A stretch of 64,000 nucleotides of DNA, from positions 1,178,001 to 1,242,000 of the forward strand of contig NZ_CP162023.1 in NCBI RefSeq assembly GCF_041320275.1, written 5' to 3'. The first letter of the stretch is position 1, and the number at the start of each line of letters is the position of its first letter. Source of the stretch: Mumia sp. Pv4-285 (GTDB lineage Bacteria; Actinomycetota; Actinomycetes; Propionibacteriales; Nocardioidaceae). The position numbers and the translations under genes were made by a program. Of this stretch, positions 33,354 through 42,101 are shown piece by piece. Under the pieces are notes generated by a model that was not told the origin of the DNA, did no database searches, and saw only the letters and a list, made by a program, of their open reading frames with translations.

Positions 33354-33911
33354 GTGAGCAGCACCGACCCCGCGCCGACGAAGGCGAAGCCGCGTTCGTC
33401 GTACGGCAATCCCGCCTTCTCCGACATCGCACGCTCGATGGCGGTGATCGGGGTGATCGTGGTCGGGCTGTTCGTCGTGGGCCAGATCTTCTGGGGATAC
33501 ACCCCGGACGAGAAGCCGCCGGTGGAGTACGAGAAGACCGTCGAAGACGTACGCCAGACCGCGCCGTACCCGGTCTATGCGCCGACGTCGCTGCCTGACG
33601 GGTGGGGCGCCAACGCGGTGACGTACGACACTGGCCGCAGCGGTCGGTGGCACCTGGGCGTCCTCACCGACGACGACAAGTACATCGGTCTCGAGCAGGC
33701 GATCGACTCCGCGCCTCGGATGGTCGAGACCTACGCGCCGGAGGTCGAGCAGCGCGGTGACGTCGAGGTCGCCGGCCAGACCTGGCAGCTGTGGACCGGT
33801 GGCGGCGAGACGACGTTCGTCCGCGAGGAGGGCGAGATGACCGTCCTGGTCACGGGGTCTGCGCCGCGCGAGGACATCGAGCGCTACATCGGACTGCTCT
33901 CCACGAGTTAA
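33354..33911 (+). CDS. DUF4245 domain-containing membrane-anchored protein
   Basis: A 185-aa protein with one transmembrane helix (about 28-48, AVIGVIVVGLFVVGQIFWGY) after a proline/lysine-rich tail. The extracytoplasmic domain matches DUF4245: TAPYPVYAPTSLPDGWGANA, then GRWHLGVLTDDDKYIGLEQ and GDVEVAGQTWQLWTG. Function unknown. In M. tuberculosis the DUF4245 gene (Rv1100) sits directly beside glpX, so here the two have been separated by the mod operon. GTG 33354 is the start (MSSTDPAPTK); GAGAAT ends 6 nt upstream. Confidence 0.83.
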   Translation: MSSTDPAPTKAKPRSSYGNPAFSDIARSMAVIGVIVVGLFVVGQIFWGYTPDEKPPVEYEKTVEDVRQTAPYPVYAPTSLPDGWGANAVTYDTGRSGRWHLGVLTDDDKYIGLEQAIDSAPRMVETYAPEVEQRGDVEVAGQTWQLWTGGGETTFVREEGEMTVLVTGSAPREDIERYIGLLSTS

Positions 33912-33968
33912 ATCCCGTCTCGTCGGGCCCGTACGGCGAGACGTCGCGGGGCTGCGTCTAAGTATCGT

Positions 33969-33974
33969 TAGTCT
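33969..33974 (+). promoter_or_regulatory. -10 box (TAGTCT) of the sulfatase gene
   Basis: TAGTCT ends 6 nt before ATG 33981 with no ribosome site in between. Confidence 0.45.
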
Positions 33975-33980
33975 CTCGGA

Positions 33981-35789
33981 ATGGTTGACTTAAGACGATC
34001 GGACATCAAGACGCCATCAGCGGCCGCGGTCGTCGCCGCACCCGTTGCGGTCGCTCTCGGGATCGGCCTGCTGACGGCGGCCCCCGCGCAGGAGGCCACG
34101 GCTGCGTCACCGGCGGCGGCCCAGGCGCGCCCTGCAACACCGCCGAACATCGTCCTCGTGCTCGCCGACGACCTCGGCTGGGCCGACACCAGTGCGGGAC
34201 GGTCGAGCCTGGGAGCGCGAAGCCGGTTCAACGACACCCCCGCGATCGACCGGCTGGCACGAGAGGGCACGTCCTTCGACAACGCGTACGCCGCACCGAA
34301 CTGCGCGCCGACGCGTGCGGCGCTGCTCACCGGGGCCTACGCGCCACGGCCTCAGAACAACATCTACGCCGTCAGCGACCTCAACCGGGGCCGCAAGCGG
34401 GCTCTCCTCGTCGGGCCGAAGCAGGGGATCAACGACGACGAGGTGCTCCCCGCATCGGCCGTGACGGTGGCCGAGACGGCCAAGCGGGCTGGATACGCCA
34501 CTGGGTATGCCGGCAAGTTCCACGTCACGAAGACACCCGGGCAGGTCACGACCGCCCACGGCTTCGACGAGAACTGGGGCGGGAGCCGGGCTGGCAACGC
34601 CACGGACTACCACGCCAGGAACGGCAGGTTCAACGGGCGGATCTCGCCGTCGCTCGACAGGTTCGCCGGGGCCTACACCCAGGACTACGTCGACGAGCGT
34701 CTCAAGCCCCACGCGAACGGGACCACGGTGGCGGCGATCGATGCCCTGGTGGGGACCCCCAAGCACGTCACCGATGCGGTGGCCGACGCGACGATCGACT
34801 TCATCGCGCGCAAGAAGTCGCAGCCGTTCTTCGCCGTGATGGCCGAGTACGCGGTGCACTCACCCGTCGACGACGCGCAGGCCCGCCAAGACCTGCTCGC
34901 GAAGTACCGCGGAAAGCGAGCGGGCTCCAAGCGTTTCGAGGCGCCCACGCAGGATCGCGCCGCTCAGGCCAAGCGAGCGCGACCGTCGTACGCGGCCCTG
35001 ACCGAGGGGCTGGACCAGTCCGTGGCCCGACTCACGCACTATCTCGAGACGAGCCCCGACCCGCGGCGTCCGGGCCACGACCTGGCGGACAACACGATCG
35101 TCGTCTTCACCTCGGACAACGGCGGCCGAACAGACCTGGGCGCCTCGAACGGACCGCTCAAGGGTCAGAAGAGCGAGATGAGCGAGGGCGGGGTCCGCGT
35201 GCCGTGGATCGTCTGGAGCGGCAACCGGCGACTGGTCCGCCCCGGCCGCATCAACCACTCGCCGATCAACGGCACCGACCTGCACCCGACCGTCGCGGCA
35301 CTCGCCGGCGTGCGCATCCCGCGCAGCGTCACGACCGACGGCACCAGTCTGGTCAGCGCCCTGCGCACCGGCAAGCGGCTCACCCTGCCGCGCTTCGCGC
35401 ACTTCCCGGGGTACGTGCGTGGGCCCTCGCGCGACCAGCGACCGCAGTCGTTCATCCGGCAGGGCCGGTGGAAGCTGGTCTACTCGTACGAGAACCAGAG
35501 CTGGAAGCTGTACGACCTGCGCCGCGACATCGGCGAACGGCGCAACCTCGCGCCGCGCCGTCCGAAGGTGGTCCAACGGTTGGGGAAACGCCTGGTGCGC
35601 TGGCTCGATCGCACCAACGCGCCGTTGGCGACAGTCCGCAAGGGAAAGCGGCCGATCCGGCTCGAGGTGCGCGGCCTGACCTATGCGAACGGGAAGGTCA
35701 AGCGGTACGGCCGCGTGCGAAAGATCACCGTGCGGCCGGGGGTCGAGCTGCCGATCGTGCTGCAGCGCAGGCCGGCGGGGAAGCGGTAG
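33981..35789 (+). CDS. secreted sulfatase (formylglycine-dependent)
   Basis: A 602-aa exported hydrolase of the alkaline-phosphatase superfamily that would remove sulfate from an organic ester. The N-terminal signal segment runs about 14-42. Metal ligands lie in IVLVLADDLGWADT (D63, D64), and the sulfatase motif CxPxR is C108-A-P-T-R in NCAPTRAALLTG, where Cys would be converted to formylglycine. The second metal pair is in VVFTSDNGGRTDLG, and the histidines in AGKFHVTK and AEYAVHSPV. The C-terminus (about 490-600) is basic. No formylglycine-generating enzyme or carbohydrate partner is encoded nearby, so the substrate is unknown. Confidence 0.87.
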   Translation: MVDLRRSDIKTPSAAAVVAAPVAVALGIGLLTAAPAQEATAASPAAAQARPATPPNIVLVLADDLGWADTSAGRSSLGARSRFNDTPAIDRLAREGTSFDNAYAAPNCAPTRAALLTGAYAPRPQNNIYAVSDLNRGRKRALLVGPKQGINDDEVLPASAVTVAETAKRAGYATGYAGKFHVTKTPGQVTTAHGFDENWGGSRAGNATDYHARNGRFNGRISPSLDRFAGAYTQDYVDERLKPHANGTTVAAIDALVGTPKHVTDAVADATIDFIARKKSQPFFAVMAEYAVHSPVDDAQARQDLLAKYRGKRAGSKRFEAPTQDRAAQAKRARPSYAALTEGLDQSVARLTHYLETSPDPRRPGHDLADNTIVVFTSDNGGRTDLGASNGPLKGQKSEMSEGGVRVPWIVWSGNRRLVRPGRINHSPINGTDLHPTVAALAGVRIPRSVTTDGTSLVSALRTGKRLTLPRFAHFPGYVRGPSRDQRPQSFIRQGRWKLVYSYENQSWKLYDLRRDIGERRNLAPRRPKVVQRLGKRLVRWLDRTNAPLATVRKGKRPIRLEVRGLTYANGKVKRYGRVRKITVRPGVELPIVLQRRPAGKR

Positions 35790-35805
35790 GGGTCTCGATC
35801 GCTTC

Positions 35806-35931
35806 GCGCCTCGACCAGCGGGGTGAGCGCCTCGACCAGCGGGGGGAGCGCCTCGACCAGCGGGGTGAGCGCCTCGACCAGCGGGGTGAGCGCCTCGACC
35901 AGCGGGGTGAGCGCCCCGACCAGCGAGGTCA
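35806..35931. repeat. 21-bp tandem repeat, six copies, running into the xseB stop
   Basis: Six head-to-tail copies of a unit that begins GCGCCTCGACCAGCGGGGTG (starts 35806, 35827, 35848, 35869, 35890, 35911). The copies are near identical; the second has one change and the last three or so. The last copy contains the xseB stop codon (35929-35931). Because 21 is a multiple of three, the array is open in several frames and produces spurious repetitive peptides. Confidence 0.85.
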
Positions 35932-36168
35932 CTCCGAGCTGCGCGCCTGCTGCTGGGCGCGCTCCAGGCGAGCACGGGCACCGTCGAGCCACTGCTGGCA
36001 GATCGCCGCGAGCTTCTCGCCACGCTCCCAGAGCGTCAACGACTCCTCCAGCGTCGTGCCGCCCGCCTCGAGCTTGCCGACCACCTCGGCGAGCTCTTCG
36101 CGCGCCTGCTCGTAAGGGATCTCGGGACTGCCGTCGGCGGGCGTCTCGGCCGCAGGGGTGTCGGACAT
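35929..36168 (-). CDS. xseB: exodeoxyribonuclease VII small subunit
   Basis: A 79-aa small subunit of exonuclease VII, which with XseA degrades single-stranded DNA in both directions. The family helix pair is YEQAREELAEVVGKLEAGG and LEESLTLWERGEKLAAICQQ, with the usual LE-G motifs. Start ATG 36168 overlaps the xseA stop by 1 nt (TGATG), so the two are translationally coupled. The stop lies inside the last unit of the 21-bp tandem repeat. Confidence 0.92.
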   Translation of the reverse strand: MSDTPAAETPADGSPEIPYEQAREELAEVVGKLEAGGTTLEESLTLWERGEKLAAICQQWLDGARARLERAQQQARSSE

Positions 36169-37409
36169 CAGGACTCCTCGTCGAGGTCGGTGCGGGCGGC
36201 AGCGGTCGTGGAAAGGGTACGGAGGAGCGCGTGTCCGTCGACGACACGCAGCGACACCTCATCGTCGGGGCCGAGCTGGGAGATCGATGTCACGACGGCG
36301 CCGTCCGAGGCCAGCGCCACCGCGTAGCCGCGCTCGAGGGTCCGCAGCGGCGACAGGGCGCGAACCCGGGCGAGCTGGGCTGCAGCCTCGTGATGGGCGA
36401 GGTCGAGCCGGTGGCTGAGGCACCGTCGGGCACGTGCCTGCAGGTCGCCGACGCGGGTGGTCTGCTCGTCGATCAGCGTCGTGGGCCGTGCGATCGCGGG
36501 GCGGCTGCGTACGGCGTCGAGGAAGTGCTGCTCGCGTCCGAGCCTTTGGTCGACGGCGTAGCGCGAGCGCCGCCGCAGCTGGGTGAGGTGGTGGAGCTCG
36601 TCGGCGACCGCTGGCACCACGCGCTTGGCCGCGTCGGTCGGTGTCGAGGCGCGCAGGTCGGAGACGTAGTCGAGCAACGGCGTGTCGGGCTCGTGGCCGA
36701 TCGCGGAGACCACCGGCGTACGGGCGGAGGAGACGGCACGGACGAGGCCCTCGTCGGAGAACGGCAGCAGGTCTTCGACGGAGCCTCCGCCGCGGGCGAT
36801 GACGATGACGTCGACCGACCCGTCGCCGTCGAGCTCGCGTAGCGCGGTGATCACCTGCGCAGCGGCCTGGTTGCCCTGCATGAGGGCGTACGAGATCTCG
36901 AACTCGACCCCCGGCCACCGCAGGCGGGCGTTCTCGAGGATGTCGTGCTCGGCCGCCGAGCCCTTGCCGGTGATCAGGCCGATGCGGTGCGGAAGGAACG
37001 GGAGCGGCTTCTTGCGGGCGGCGTCGAAGAGGCCCTCGGCGGCGAGCAGCTGGCGGCGTTGCTCGATCCTGGCAAGGAGCTCACCCATGCCGACCGGCCG
37101 GACCTCGCGGGCGTTGAGCGACAGGGTGCCGTTGGCGGGGTAGAAGTCCGGCCTCGCGTGGACGACCACGCGCGCGCCCTCGGTGATCGGTGTCGAGGAC
37201 CGGTCGAGCACGGAGCGGCGGCAGGTGACCGACATCGAGATCTTGGCGTCGACGTCGCGCAGCGTGAGGAAGCAGATGCCCTGGCGCAGCGTGAGCTGCG
37301 CGATCTCGCCCTCGATCCACTGCGCGCCGAGACGCGAAATGTAGTCGCTCATCAGCGACGAGATCACGCGCAGCGGTGCGGGGGAGTCGGGGCTCGTCTC
37401 GAGGGCCAT
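36168..37409 (-). CDS. xseA: exodeoxyribonuclease VII large subunit
   Basis: A 413-aa catalytic subunit. An N-terminal OB fold (about 10-100: YISRLGAQWIEGEIAQLTLR) precedes the catalytic domain with KGSAAEHDILENARLRWPG (about 149-167), VDVIVIARGGGSVEDLLPFS (about 199-218) and SAIGHEPDTPLLDYVSDLRA (about 235-254). The long coiled coil runs about 270-345. It forms the core of an XseA-XseB complex in repair. Start ATG 37409 has TAGGGT 6 nt upstream on the minus strand. It is divergent from ispH across 79 bp, as xseA and ispH are in mycobacteria. Confidence 0.94.
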   Translation of the reverse strand: MALETSPDSPAPLRVISSLMSDYISRLGAQWIEGEIAQLTLRQGICFLTLRDVDAKISMSVTCRRSVLDRSSTPITEGARVVVHARPDFYPANGTLSLNAREVRPVGMGELLARIEQRRQLLAAEGLFDAARKKPLPFLPHRIGLITGKGSAAEHDILENARLRWPGVEFEISYALMQGNQAAAQVITALRELDGDGSVDVIVIARGGGSVEDLLPFSDEGLVRAVSSARTPVVSAIGHEPDTPLLDYVSDLRASTPTDAAKRVVPAVADELHHLTQLRRRSRYAVDQRLGREQHFLDAVRSRPAIARPTTLIDEQTTRVGDLQARARRCLSHRLDLAHHEAAAQLARVRALSPLRTLERGYAVALASDGAVVTSISQLGPDDEVSLRVVDGHALLRTLSTTAAARTDLDEES

Positions 37410-37415
37410 CCCGCC

Positions 37416-37482
37416 ACCCTAGGCGCATCGGACGACAGCGGACGGTGACGGCGCCAGGACCTGTGGACGGCTCCCCTACGAT
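37416..37482. promoter_or_regulatory. divergent leaderless promoters of xseA and ispH
   Basis: In a 79-bp gap, minus-strand TAGGGT (37421-37416) ends 6 nt before the xseA ATG and plus-strand TACGAT (37477-37482) ends 6 nt before the ispH ATG. Neither gene has a ribosome site. The symmetry supports leaderless transcription in both directions. Confidence 0.55.
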
Positions 37483-37488
37483 GGGGGC

Positions 37489-38490
37489 ATGGCTTCGGAC
37501 ACGGTGACTCTCGGCATGCCCGCACTCGGCGCGGACCGCGATCTGCTGCTCGCCGCCCCCCGCGGATACTGCGCGGGTGTCGACCGGGCCGTCATCACCG
37601 TCGAGAAGGCGCTCGACCTGTACGGCGCTCCGGTCTACGTGCGCAAGCAGATCGTCCACAACAAGCACGTCGTCCAGACCCTCGAGCATCGCGGGGCGGT
37701 CTTCGTCGAGGAGCTCGACGAGGTTCCCGGCGGCGCGACCGTCGTGTTCTCGGCCCACGGCGTCTCGCCTGCAGTCCACGAGCAGGCCGAGGAACGCGGG
37801 CTCAAGACGATCGACGCCACCTGCCCGCTCGTCACCAAGGTGCACCACGAGGCCAAGCGGTTCGCCCGCGAGGACTACCGCATCCTCCTGATCGGCCACG
37901 CCGGTCACGAAGAGGTCGAGGGCACGGCGGGTGAGGCTCCCGAGGCCATCACGCTCGTCGAGACCGTCGCCGACGTCGAGGGGCTCTCGTTCCCGGCCGG
38001 CACCAAGCTCTCCTGGCTCTCCCAGACCACGCTCAGCGTCGACGAGACGATGGCCATCGTCGATGCGCTCCGCGCGAAGTTCCCGCAGCTGGAGGACCCG
38101 CCGAGCGACGACATCTGCTACGCCACCCAGAACCGCCAGCTCGCCGTCAAGGAGATCTCTGAGGGGGCCGACCTGATGATCGTCGTCGGTTCGGCGAACT
38201 CGTCGAACTCGGTCCGGCTCGTCGAGGTCGCGCTCGAGGCGGGTGCCAAGGCCTCGTACCGCGTCGACGACGTCAGCGAGATCCGCGAGGAGTGGCTCGA
38301 GGGCGTCGACAAGGTGGGCGTGACGTCCGGCGCGTCGGTCCCCGAGGATCTCGTGGAGGGTGTGCTCGCCTTCCTCAACGACCGCGGCTTCCCGGCAGCG
38401 AAGGCGGTGCACACGGCCGAGGAGAGCCTGATCTTCGCGCTGCCGCCGGAGCTGCGTCGCGACCTGCGCGCCGCCGGCCAACCCGCCTGA
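37489..38490 (+). CDS. ispH: 4-hydroxy-3-methylbut-2-enyl diphosphate reductase
   Basis: A 333-aa [4Fe-4S] enzyme that makes IPP and DMAPP from HMBPP in the last step of the MEP pathway. Cluster cysteines are in [10 protein letters not shown] (C28), [11 protein letters not shown] and [11 protein letters not shown]. Substrate residues are in [15 protein letters not shown] and [13 protein letters not shown], with the catalytic Glu in [10 protein letters not shown]. It provides precursors for the cis-prenyltransferase at 13.2 kb. Conserved next to xseA/xseB as in M. tuberculosis Rv1107c-Rv1110. Start ATG 37489. Confidence 0.95.
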   Translation: MASDTVTLGMPALGADRDLLLAAPRGYCAGVDRAVITVEKALDLYGAPVYVRKQIVHNKHVVQTLEHRGAVFVEELDEVPGGATVVFSAHGVSPAVHEQAEERGLKTIDATCPLVTKVHHEAKRFAREDYRILLIGHAGHEEVEGTAGEAPEAITLVETVADVEGLSFPAGTKLSWLSQTTLSVDETMAIVDALRAKFPQLEDPPSDDICYATQNRQLAVKEISEGADLMIVVGSANSSNSVRLVEVALEAGAKASYRVDDVSEIREEWLEGVDKVGVTSGASVPEDLVEGVLAFLNDRGFPAAKAVHTAEESLIFALPPELRRDLRAAGQPA

Positions 38491-38508
38491 CGAGCCGCAC
38501 CCGCGACC

Positions 38509-41031
38509 ATGACCAGCGACCGTGAGATCCGACGGGCGCTGACCCGCGCCGAGGCCGGCAAGTCCCTCGACCACGGCGAGGCCGTGGCGCTCGCGTCCGC
38601 CCGCGGCGACGATCTCGTCCGCCTGAGCGCCGTGGCGACCCGGGTGCGCGACGCCGCGATGGTCGCGGCCGGACGACCGGGTGTCGTCACGTACTCGCGC
38701 AAGGTCTTCATCCCGGTCACCCGGCTGTGCCGGGACCGCTGCCACTACTGCACGTTCGCCACCACCCCGAACCGCGTGGAGCAGCCGTTCCTGTCGCCCG
38801 ACCAGATCGTCGCGATCGCCGCGCAGGGAGCCGCGCAGGGGTGCAAGGAAGCGCTGTTCACGCTCGGCGACCGCCCCGAGGACCGCTGGCCGCAGGCCAA
38901 GAGCTGGCTGCACGAGCACGGATACGACGACACGCTGTCGTACGTCCGTGCCATGGCGATCCGTGTCCTCGAGGAGACAGGCCTCCTCCCGCACCTCAAC
39001 CCCGGCGTCATGTCGTGGGCCGAGCTGCAGCGCCTGAAGCCAGTCGCTCCGTCGATGGGCATGATGCTCGAGACCACGGCGACGCGCCTGTGGTCGGAGC
39101 CGGGTGGCCCCCACTACGGGTCGCCCGACAAGGACCCGGCGCTGCGCATCCGGGTGCTCGAGGACGCCGGACGCATCGGCATCCCGTTCACCTCGGGCAT
39201 CCTGGTCGGCATCGGCGAGACGGTCGCCGAGCGGGTCGACGCGCTGTTCGAGCTGCGGCGGATCGCGCGGACGTACGGCGGGGTGCAGGAGGTCATCGTC
39301 CAGAACTTCCGCGCCAAGGACGACACCGCGATGCGCAACGACCCAGACCTCGGCGTCGACGAGTACCTCGCGACGATCGCGACCGCGCGTCTGGTGCTCG
39401 GTCCGTCGGTGACGATCCAGGCTCCGCCCAACCTGTCCGACCCGGAGTCGATCGCGCCGCTTCTCGCCGCGGGCGTCGACGACTGGGGCGGCGTGTCTCC
39501 GGTGACTCCCGACCACGTCAATCCGGAGCGCCCGTGGCCGCAGATCGACGACCTCGCGTCGTGGACGGCGCAGTCGGGTCTGCAGCTGTCCGAACGCCTG
39601 ACCGCCCATCCGCGCTACGTCCGCGAGACGCTCTCCGGGGAACGACCGTGGTTCGACTCCCGGCTGTTCCCGCACGTCTCTGCACTCGCCGCGGCCGACG
39701 GCCTGGCCGACCCCGCGGCCGCGGTCGAGGGCCGCCCGTGGCAGGAGCCGGACACGCCGATGGAGGCCGCCGGTCGTACGGAGCTCCACCACGAGGTCGA
39801 CAGCGTCGGGCGGAGTGCGGACCGGCGGAGCGACTTCGGGGGTGTGTACGGCGACTGGGACGAGGTGCGTGAGCACGCGTCGCGGACCTCCGAGCCGCTC
39901 GGCCTCCCGAGCGTCCCCGCGCGCGTCGACTCCGACGTCCGTACGGCGCTGGCTCGGGCCGAGGCCGATCCTGCGGGTCTGTCGGACGACGACTACCTCC
40001 TCTTGATGACGGCGGACGGTCCCGCCCTGGACGCAGTGTGCCGCCTGGCCGACGACCTGCGGCGCGACGTCGTCGGCGACGAGGTGACGTACGTCGTCAA
40101 CAGGAACATCAACTTCACCAACGTCTGCTACGTCGGGTGCCGGTTCTGCGCGTTCGCGCAGCGCAAGTCCGACGCCGACGCGTACACGTTGTCGCTGGAG
40201 CAGATCGGCGACCGCGTCCGCGAGGCGGCGGCGCTCGGCGCGACAGAGATCTGCCTCCAGGGCGGCATCGCGCCCGACCTCGGTCCCTCCGCCTACGCGG
40301 ACATCGTGCGTGCGGTGAAGGCGGCGTCTCCGGGCATCCACGTGCACGCCTTCAGCCCGATGGAGATCGTGACGGGCTCGGCGAAGGCGGGACGCTCGAT
40401 CCGCGACTGGCTCACCGAGCTGAGCGAAGCCGGTCTCGACACCATCCCCGGGACGGCCGCCGAGATCCTCGACGACGACGTCCGGTGGGTGCTCACCAAG
40501 GGCAAGCTGCCGGCGGCGCAGTGGATCGAGGTCGTCGAGACCGCGCACTCGCTCGGGATCCGGTCCAGCTCGACGATGATGTACGGCCACGTCGACAACC
40601 CGCGCCACTGGGTCGGACACCTGCGGACCCTCGCGGAGGTGCAGGAGCGCACGGGAGGCTTCACGGAGTTCGTCGCGCTGCCGTTCATCCACACCAACGC
40701 ACCGATCTACCTCGCGGGCGTCGCGCGTCCGGGCCCCACGATGCGCGACAACCGCGCGGTCCACGCGCTCGCCCGGATCATGCTGCACGGACGCATCCCC
40801 AACATCCAGACCTCCTGGGTCAAGCTCGGCGTGGACGGCACCCGATCGATGCTCACGGGCGGTGCCAACGACCTGGGTGGGACGTTGATGGAGGAGACGA
40901 TCAGTCGGATGGCCGGCTCCCAGCACGGCTCCGCCAAGACCGTCGAGGAGCTGCGCGTGATCGGCGAGGGGATCGGACGTCCGGTCAGGGAGCGGCGCAC
41001 CGACTACGCGCACCAGCGCGTGACCGCCTGA
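38509..41031 (+). CDS. fbiC: 7,8-didemethyl-8-hydroxy-5-deazariboflavin (FO) synthase
   Basis: An 840-aa fusion of the two radical-SAM enzymes CofG and CofH that together make FO, the chromophore of coenzyme F420, from tyrosine and a riboflavin precursor. The N-terminal half (CofG) has the [4Fe-4S] motif CRDRCHYC (C74, C78, C81). The C-terminal half (CofH) has CYVGCRFC (C540, C544, C547). [10 protein letters not shown] and [12 protein letters not shown] are family motifs. It begins 18 nt after ispH and probably shares its transcript; in mycobacteria fbiC is elsewhere, so its place here is lineage-specific. Its presence implies F420-dependent redox enzymes. Confidence 0.96.
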   Translation: MTSDREIRRALTRAEAGKSLDHGEAVALASARGDDLVRLSAVATRVRDAAMVAAGRPGVVTYSRKVFIPVTRLCRDRCHYCTFATTPNRVEQPFLSPDQIVAIAAQGAAQGCKEALFTLGDRPEDRWPQAKSWLHEHGYDDTLSYVRAMAIRVLEETGLLPHLNPGVMSWAELQRLKPVAPSMGMMLETTATRLWSEPGGPHYGSPDKDPALRIRVLEDAGRIGIPFTSGILVGIGETVAERVDALFELRRIARTYGGVQEVIVQNFRAKDDTAMRNDPDLGVDEYLATIATARLVLGPSVTIQAPPNLSDPESIAPLLAAGVDDWGGVSPVTPDHVNPERPWPQIDDLASWTAQSGLQLSERLTAHPRYVRETLSGERPWFDSRLFPHVSALAAADGLADPAAAVEGRPWQEPDTPMEAAGRTELHHEVDSVGRSADRRSDFGGVYGDWDEVREHASRTSEPLGLPSVPARVDSDVRTALARAEADPAGLSDDDYLLLMTADGPALDAVCRLADDLRRDVVGDEVTYVVNRNINFTNVCYVGCRFCAFAQRKSDADAYTLSLEQIGDRVREAAALGATEICLQGGIAPDLGPSAYADIVRAVKAASPGIHVHAFSPMEIVTGSAKAGRSIRDWLTELSEAGLDTIPGTAAEILDDDVRWVLTKGKLPAAQWIEVVETAHSLGIRSSSTMMYGHVDNPRHWVGHLRTLAEVQERTGGFTEFVALPFIHTNAPIYLAGVARPGPTMRDNRAVHALARIMLHGRIPNIQTSWVKLGVDGTRSMLTGGANDLGGTLMEETISRMAGSQHGSAKTVEELRVIGEGIGRPVRERRTDYAHQRVTA

Positions 41032-41144
41032 CCGCTCGCGACTCACCCTTCAGGGGCGATGCCGCGGCCGCTCGTCGCGGGGCATAGTGTCCACAGGCGG
41101 CGCCTGTGCGGCGCCTGTGAACGCCCTCGTGAAAGGCACCTTCT

Positions 41145-41525
41145 GTGAACGACTTCTGGGACTTCTTCTGGCTCCTCCTCTGGAGCTTCGTCTTCGTCGC
41201 CTACCTGATCATCCTTTTCCAGATCATCGGCGACCTCTTCCGCGACCACGACCTGAGCGGCTGGTGGAAGGCGGTGTGGATCATCTTCCTGGTGATCGCT
41301 CCGTTCCTGACCGCGCTGATCTACGTGATCGCGCGCGGGAGCGGCATGGCCAAGCGGCAGGCCGCCGCGGTAAGCGCTGCACGCGCCCAGACCGACCAGT
41401 ACATCCAGCAGACCGCCGGCCAGGTCAGCCCGGCGCACCAGATCGAGACCGCCAAGGGTCTCCTGGACGCCGGCACGATCACGCAGGCCGAGTTCGACCA
41501 GCTGAAGGCCAAGGCGCTCAGCTGA
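41145..41525 (+). CDS. membrane protein with PLDc_N-like and SHOCT domains
   Basis: A 126-aa protein. Two helices (about 5-27, FFWLLLWSFVFVAYLIILFQ, and 42-65, WKAVWIIFLVIAPFLTALIY) match the phospholipase-D-nuclease N-terminal type of membrane module. The C-terminal 32 residues (HQIETAKGLLDAGTITQAEF, DQLKAKAL) are a SHOCT oligomerisation motif. No enzymatic domain is present. Start GTG 41145 has AAAGG about 8 nt upstream. It is convergent with the DUF6542 gene across a strong terminator. Confidence 0.75.
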   Translation: MNDFWDFFWLLLWSFVFVAYLIILFQIIGDLFRDHDLSGWWKAVWIIFLVIAPFLTALIYVIARGSGMAKRQAAAVSAARAQTDQYIQQTAGQVSPAHQIETAKGLLDAGTITQAEFDQLKAKALS

Positions 41526-41560
41526 CGTCGGCCCCGGCGCCGCGACAGGCGTTTGCGTCA

Positions 41561-41602
41561 CGAGCCCGGTCTCGGGGGAGCGATCCCCTGGGGCCGGGCT
41601 CT
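41561..41602. terminator. bidirectional terminator with a GCGA tetraloop
   Basis: GAGCCCGG (41562-41569) pairs with CCGGGCTC (41594-41601), and an inner GGGGA (41575-41579) pairs with TCCCC (41584-41588) closed by GCGA, a GNRA tetraloop. It lies between convergent stops at 41525 and 41610. Confidence 0.7.
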
Positions 41603-41609
41603 CGGCGTG

Positions 41610-42074
41610 TCAGCCAGGCGTCGGCGTACGGCGCCAGGCGGTGATCGCGAGTGCGGCACCGAGCGCGATCATGAGCGCGACGGCGTGCTGCACGAGCGCG
41701 ATGGCGACCAGCTGGACGACCGAGGCGTCGGGCGGCGAGCCGGGCTCGTCGACGGCACCCGGCCGGACCACGGCGACGACGACGGTGACGGCCAGCAGCA
41801 CCAACGGTGGCGTCACCATCGGGGCGTACATCGCGTCCCGCGACGCAGCCAGTGCGTTGGTCGCCGAGACCAGGACGAGCATCGCGTCGAAGAACCATCC
41901 GAGGCGCTCGGTCGTGGCGATCTCCAGCCAGGCGGTCGAGGCGCCCATGAGGACGGCGATCGTGACGACGCTGCGGGCGCTGAGGTCGCGCTCGGCGGCG
42001 CGGGCCGTCCACGACCGTCGCCGTCGAGGCGCCGGTCGCTGAGGACCGCGTGGGAGCCGGGCCCTGTCCTGCAC
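41610..42074 (-). CDS. DUF6542-like membrane protein
   Basis: A 154-aa protein. A basic N-terminus (about 1-32) is followed by about four hydrophobic helices (SVVTIAVLMGASTAWLEIA, FFDAMLVLVSATNALAAS, MVTPPLVLLAVTVVVAVV, VALMIALGAALAITAW). The arrangement and position near xseA/ispH/ychF resemble the DUF6542 proteins of actinobacteria; function is unknown. Start GTG 42074 has TAGCGT 6 nt upstream. Downstream a bidirectional terminator separates it from the SHOCT gene. Confidence 0.6.
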   Translation of the reverse strand: MQDRARLPRGPQRPAPRRRRSWTARAAERDLSARSVVTIAVLMGASTAWLEIATTERLGWFFDAMLVLVSATNALAASRDAMYAPMVTPPLVLLAVTVVVAVVRPGAVDEPGSPPDASVVQLVAIALVQHAVALMIALGAALAITAWRRTPTPG

Positions 42075-42080
42075 GTCTTC

Positions 42081-42086
42081 ACGCTA
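42081..42086 (-). promoter_or_regulatory. -10 box (TAGCGT) of the DUF6542-like gene
   Basis: Minus strand TAGCGT (42086-42081), 6-nt spacer GAAGAC, then GTG 42074. Confidence 0.45.
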
Positions 42087-42101
42087 GGCCGTCGAAGGGG
42101 A

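Noticed and set aside
35204-36115. Plus-strand frame with repetitive QRGERLD peptide
   Set aside because: Product of the 21-bp tandem array and of sulfatase coding sequence read in the wrong frame.
37081-41046. Very long minus-strand open frame (1321 codons) opposite ispH and fbiC
   Set aside because: High-GC antisense shadow: the peptide is low-complexity (Arg, His, Val, Asp-rich), and the plus strand carries two well-conserved enzymes.
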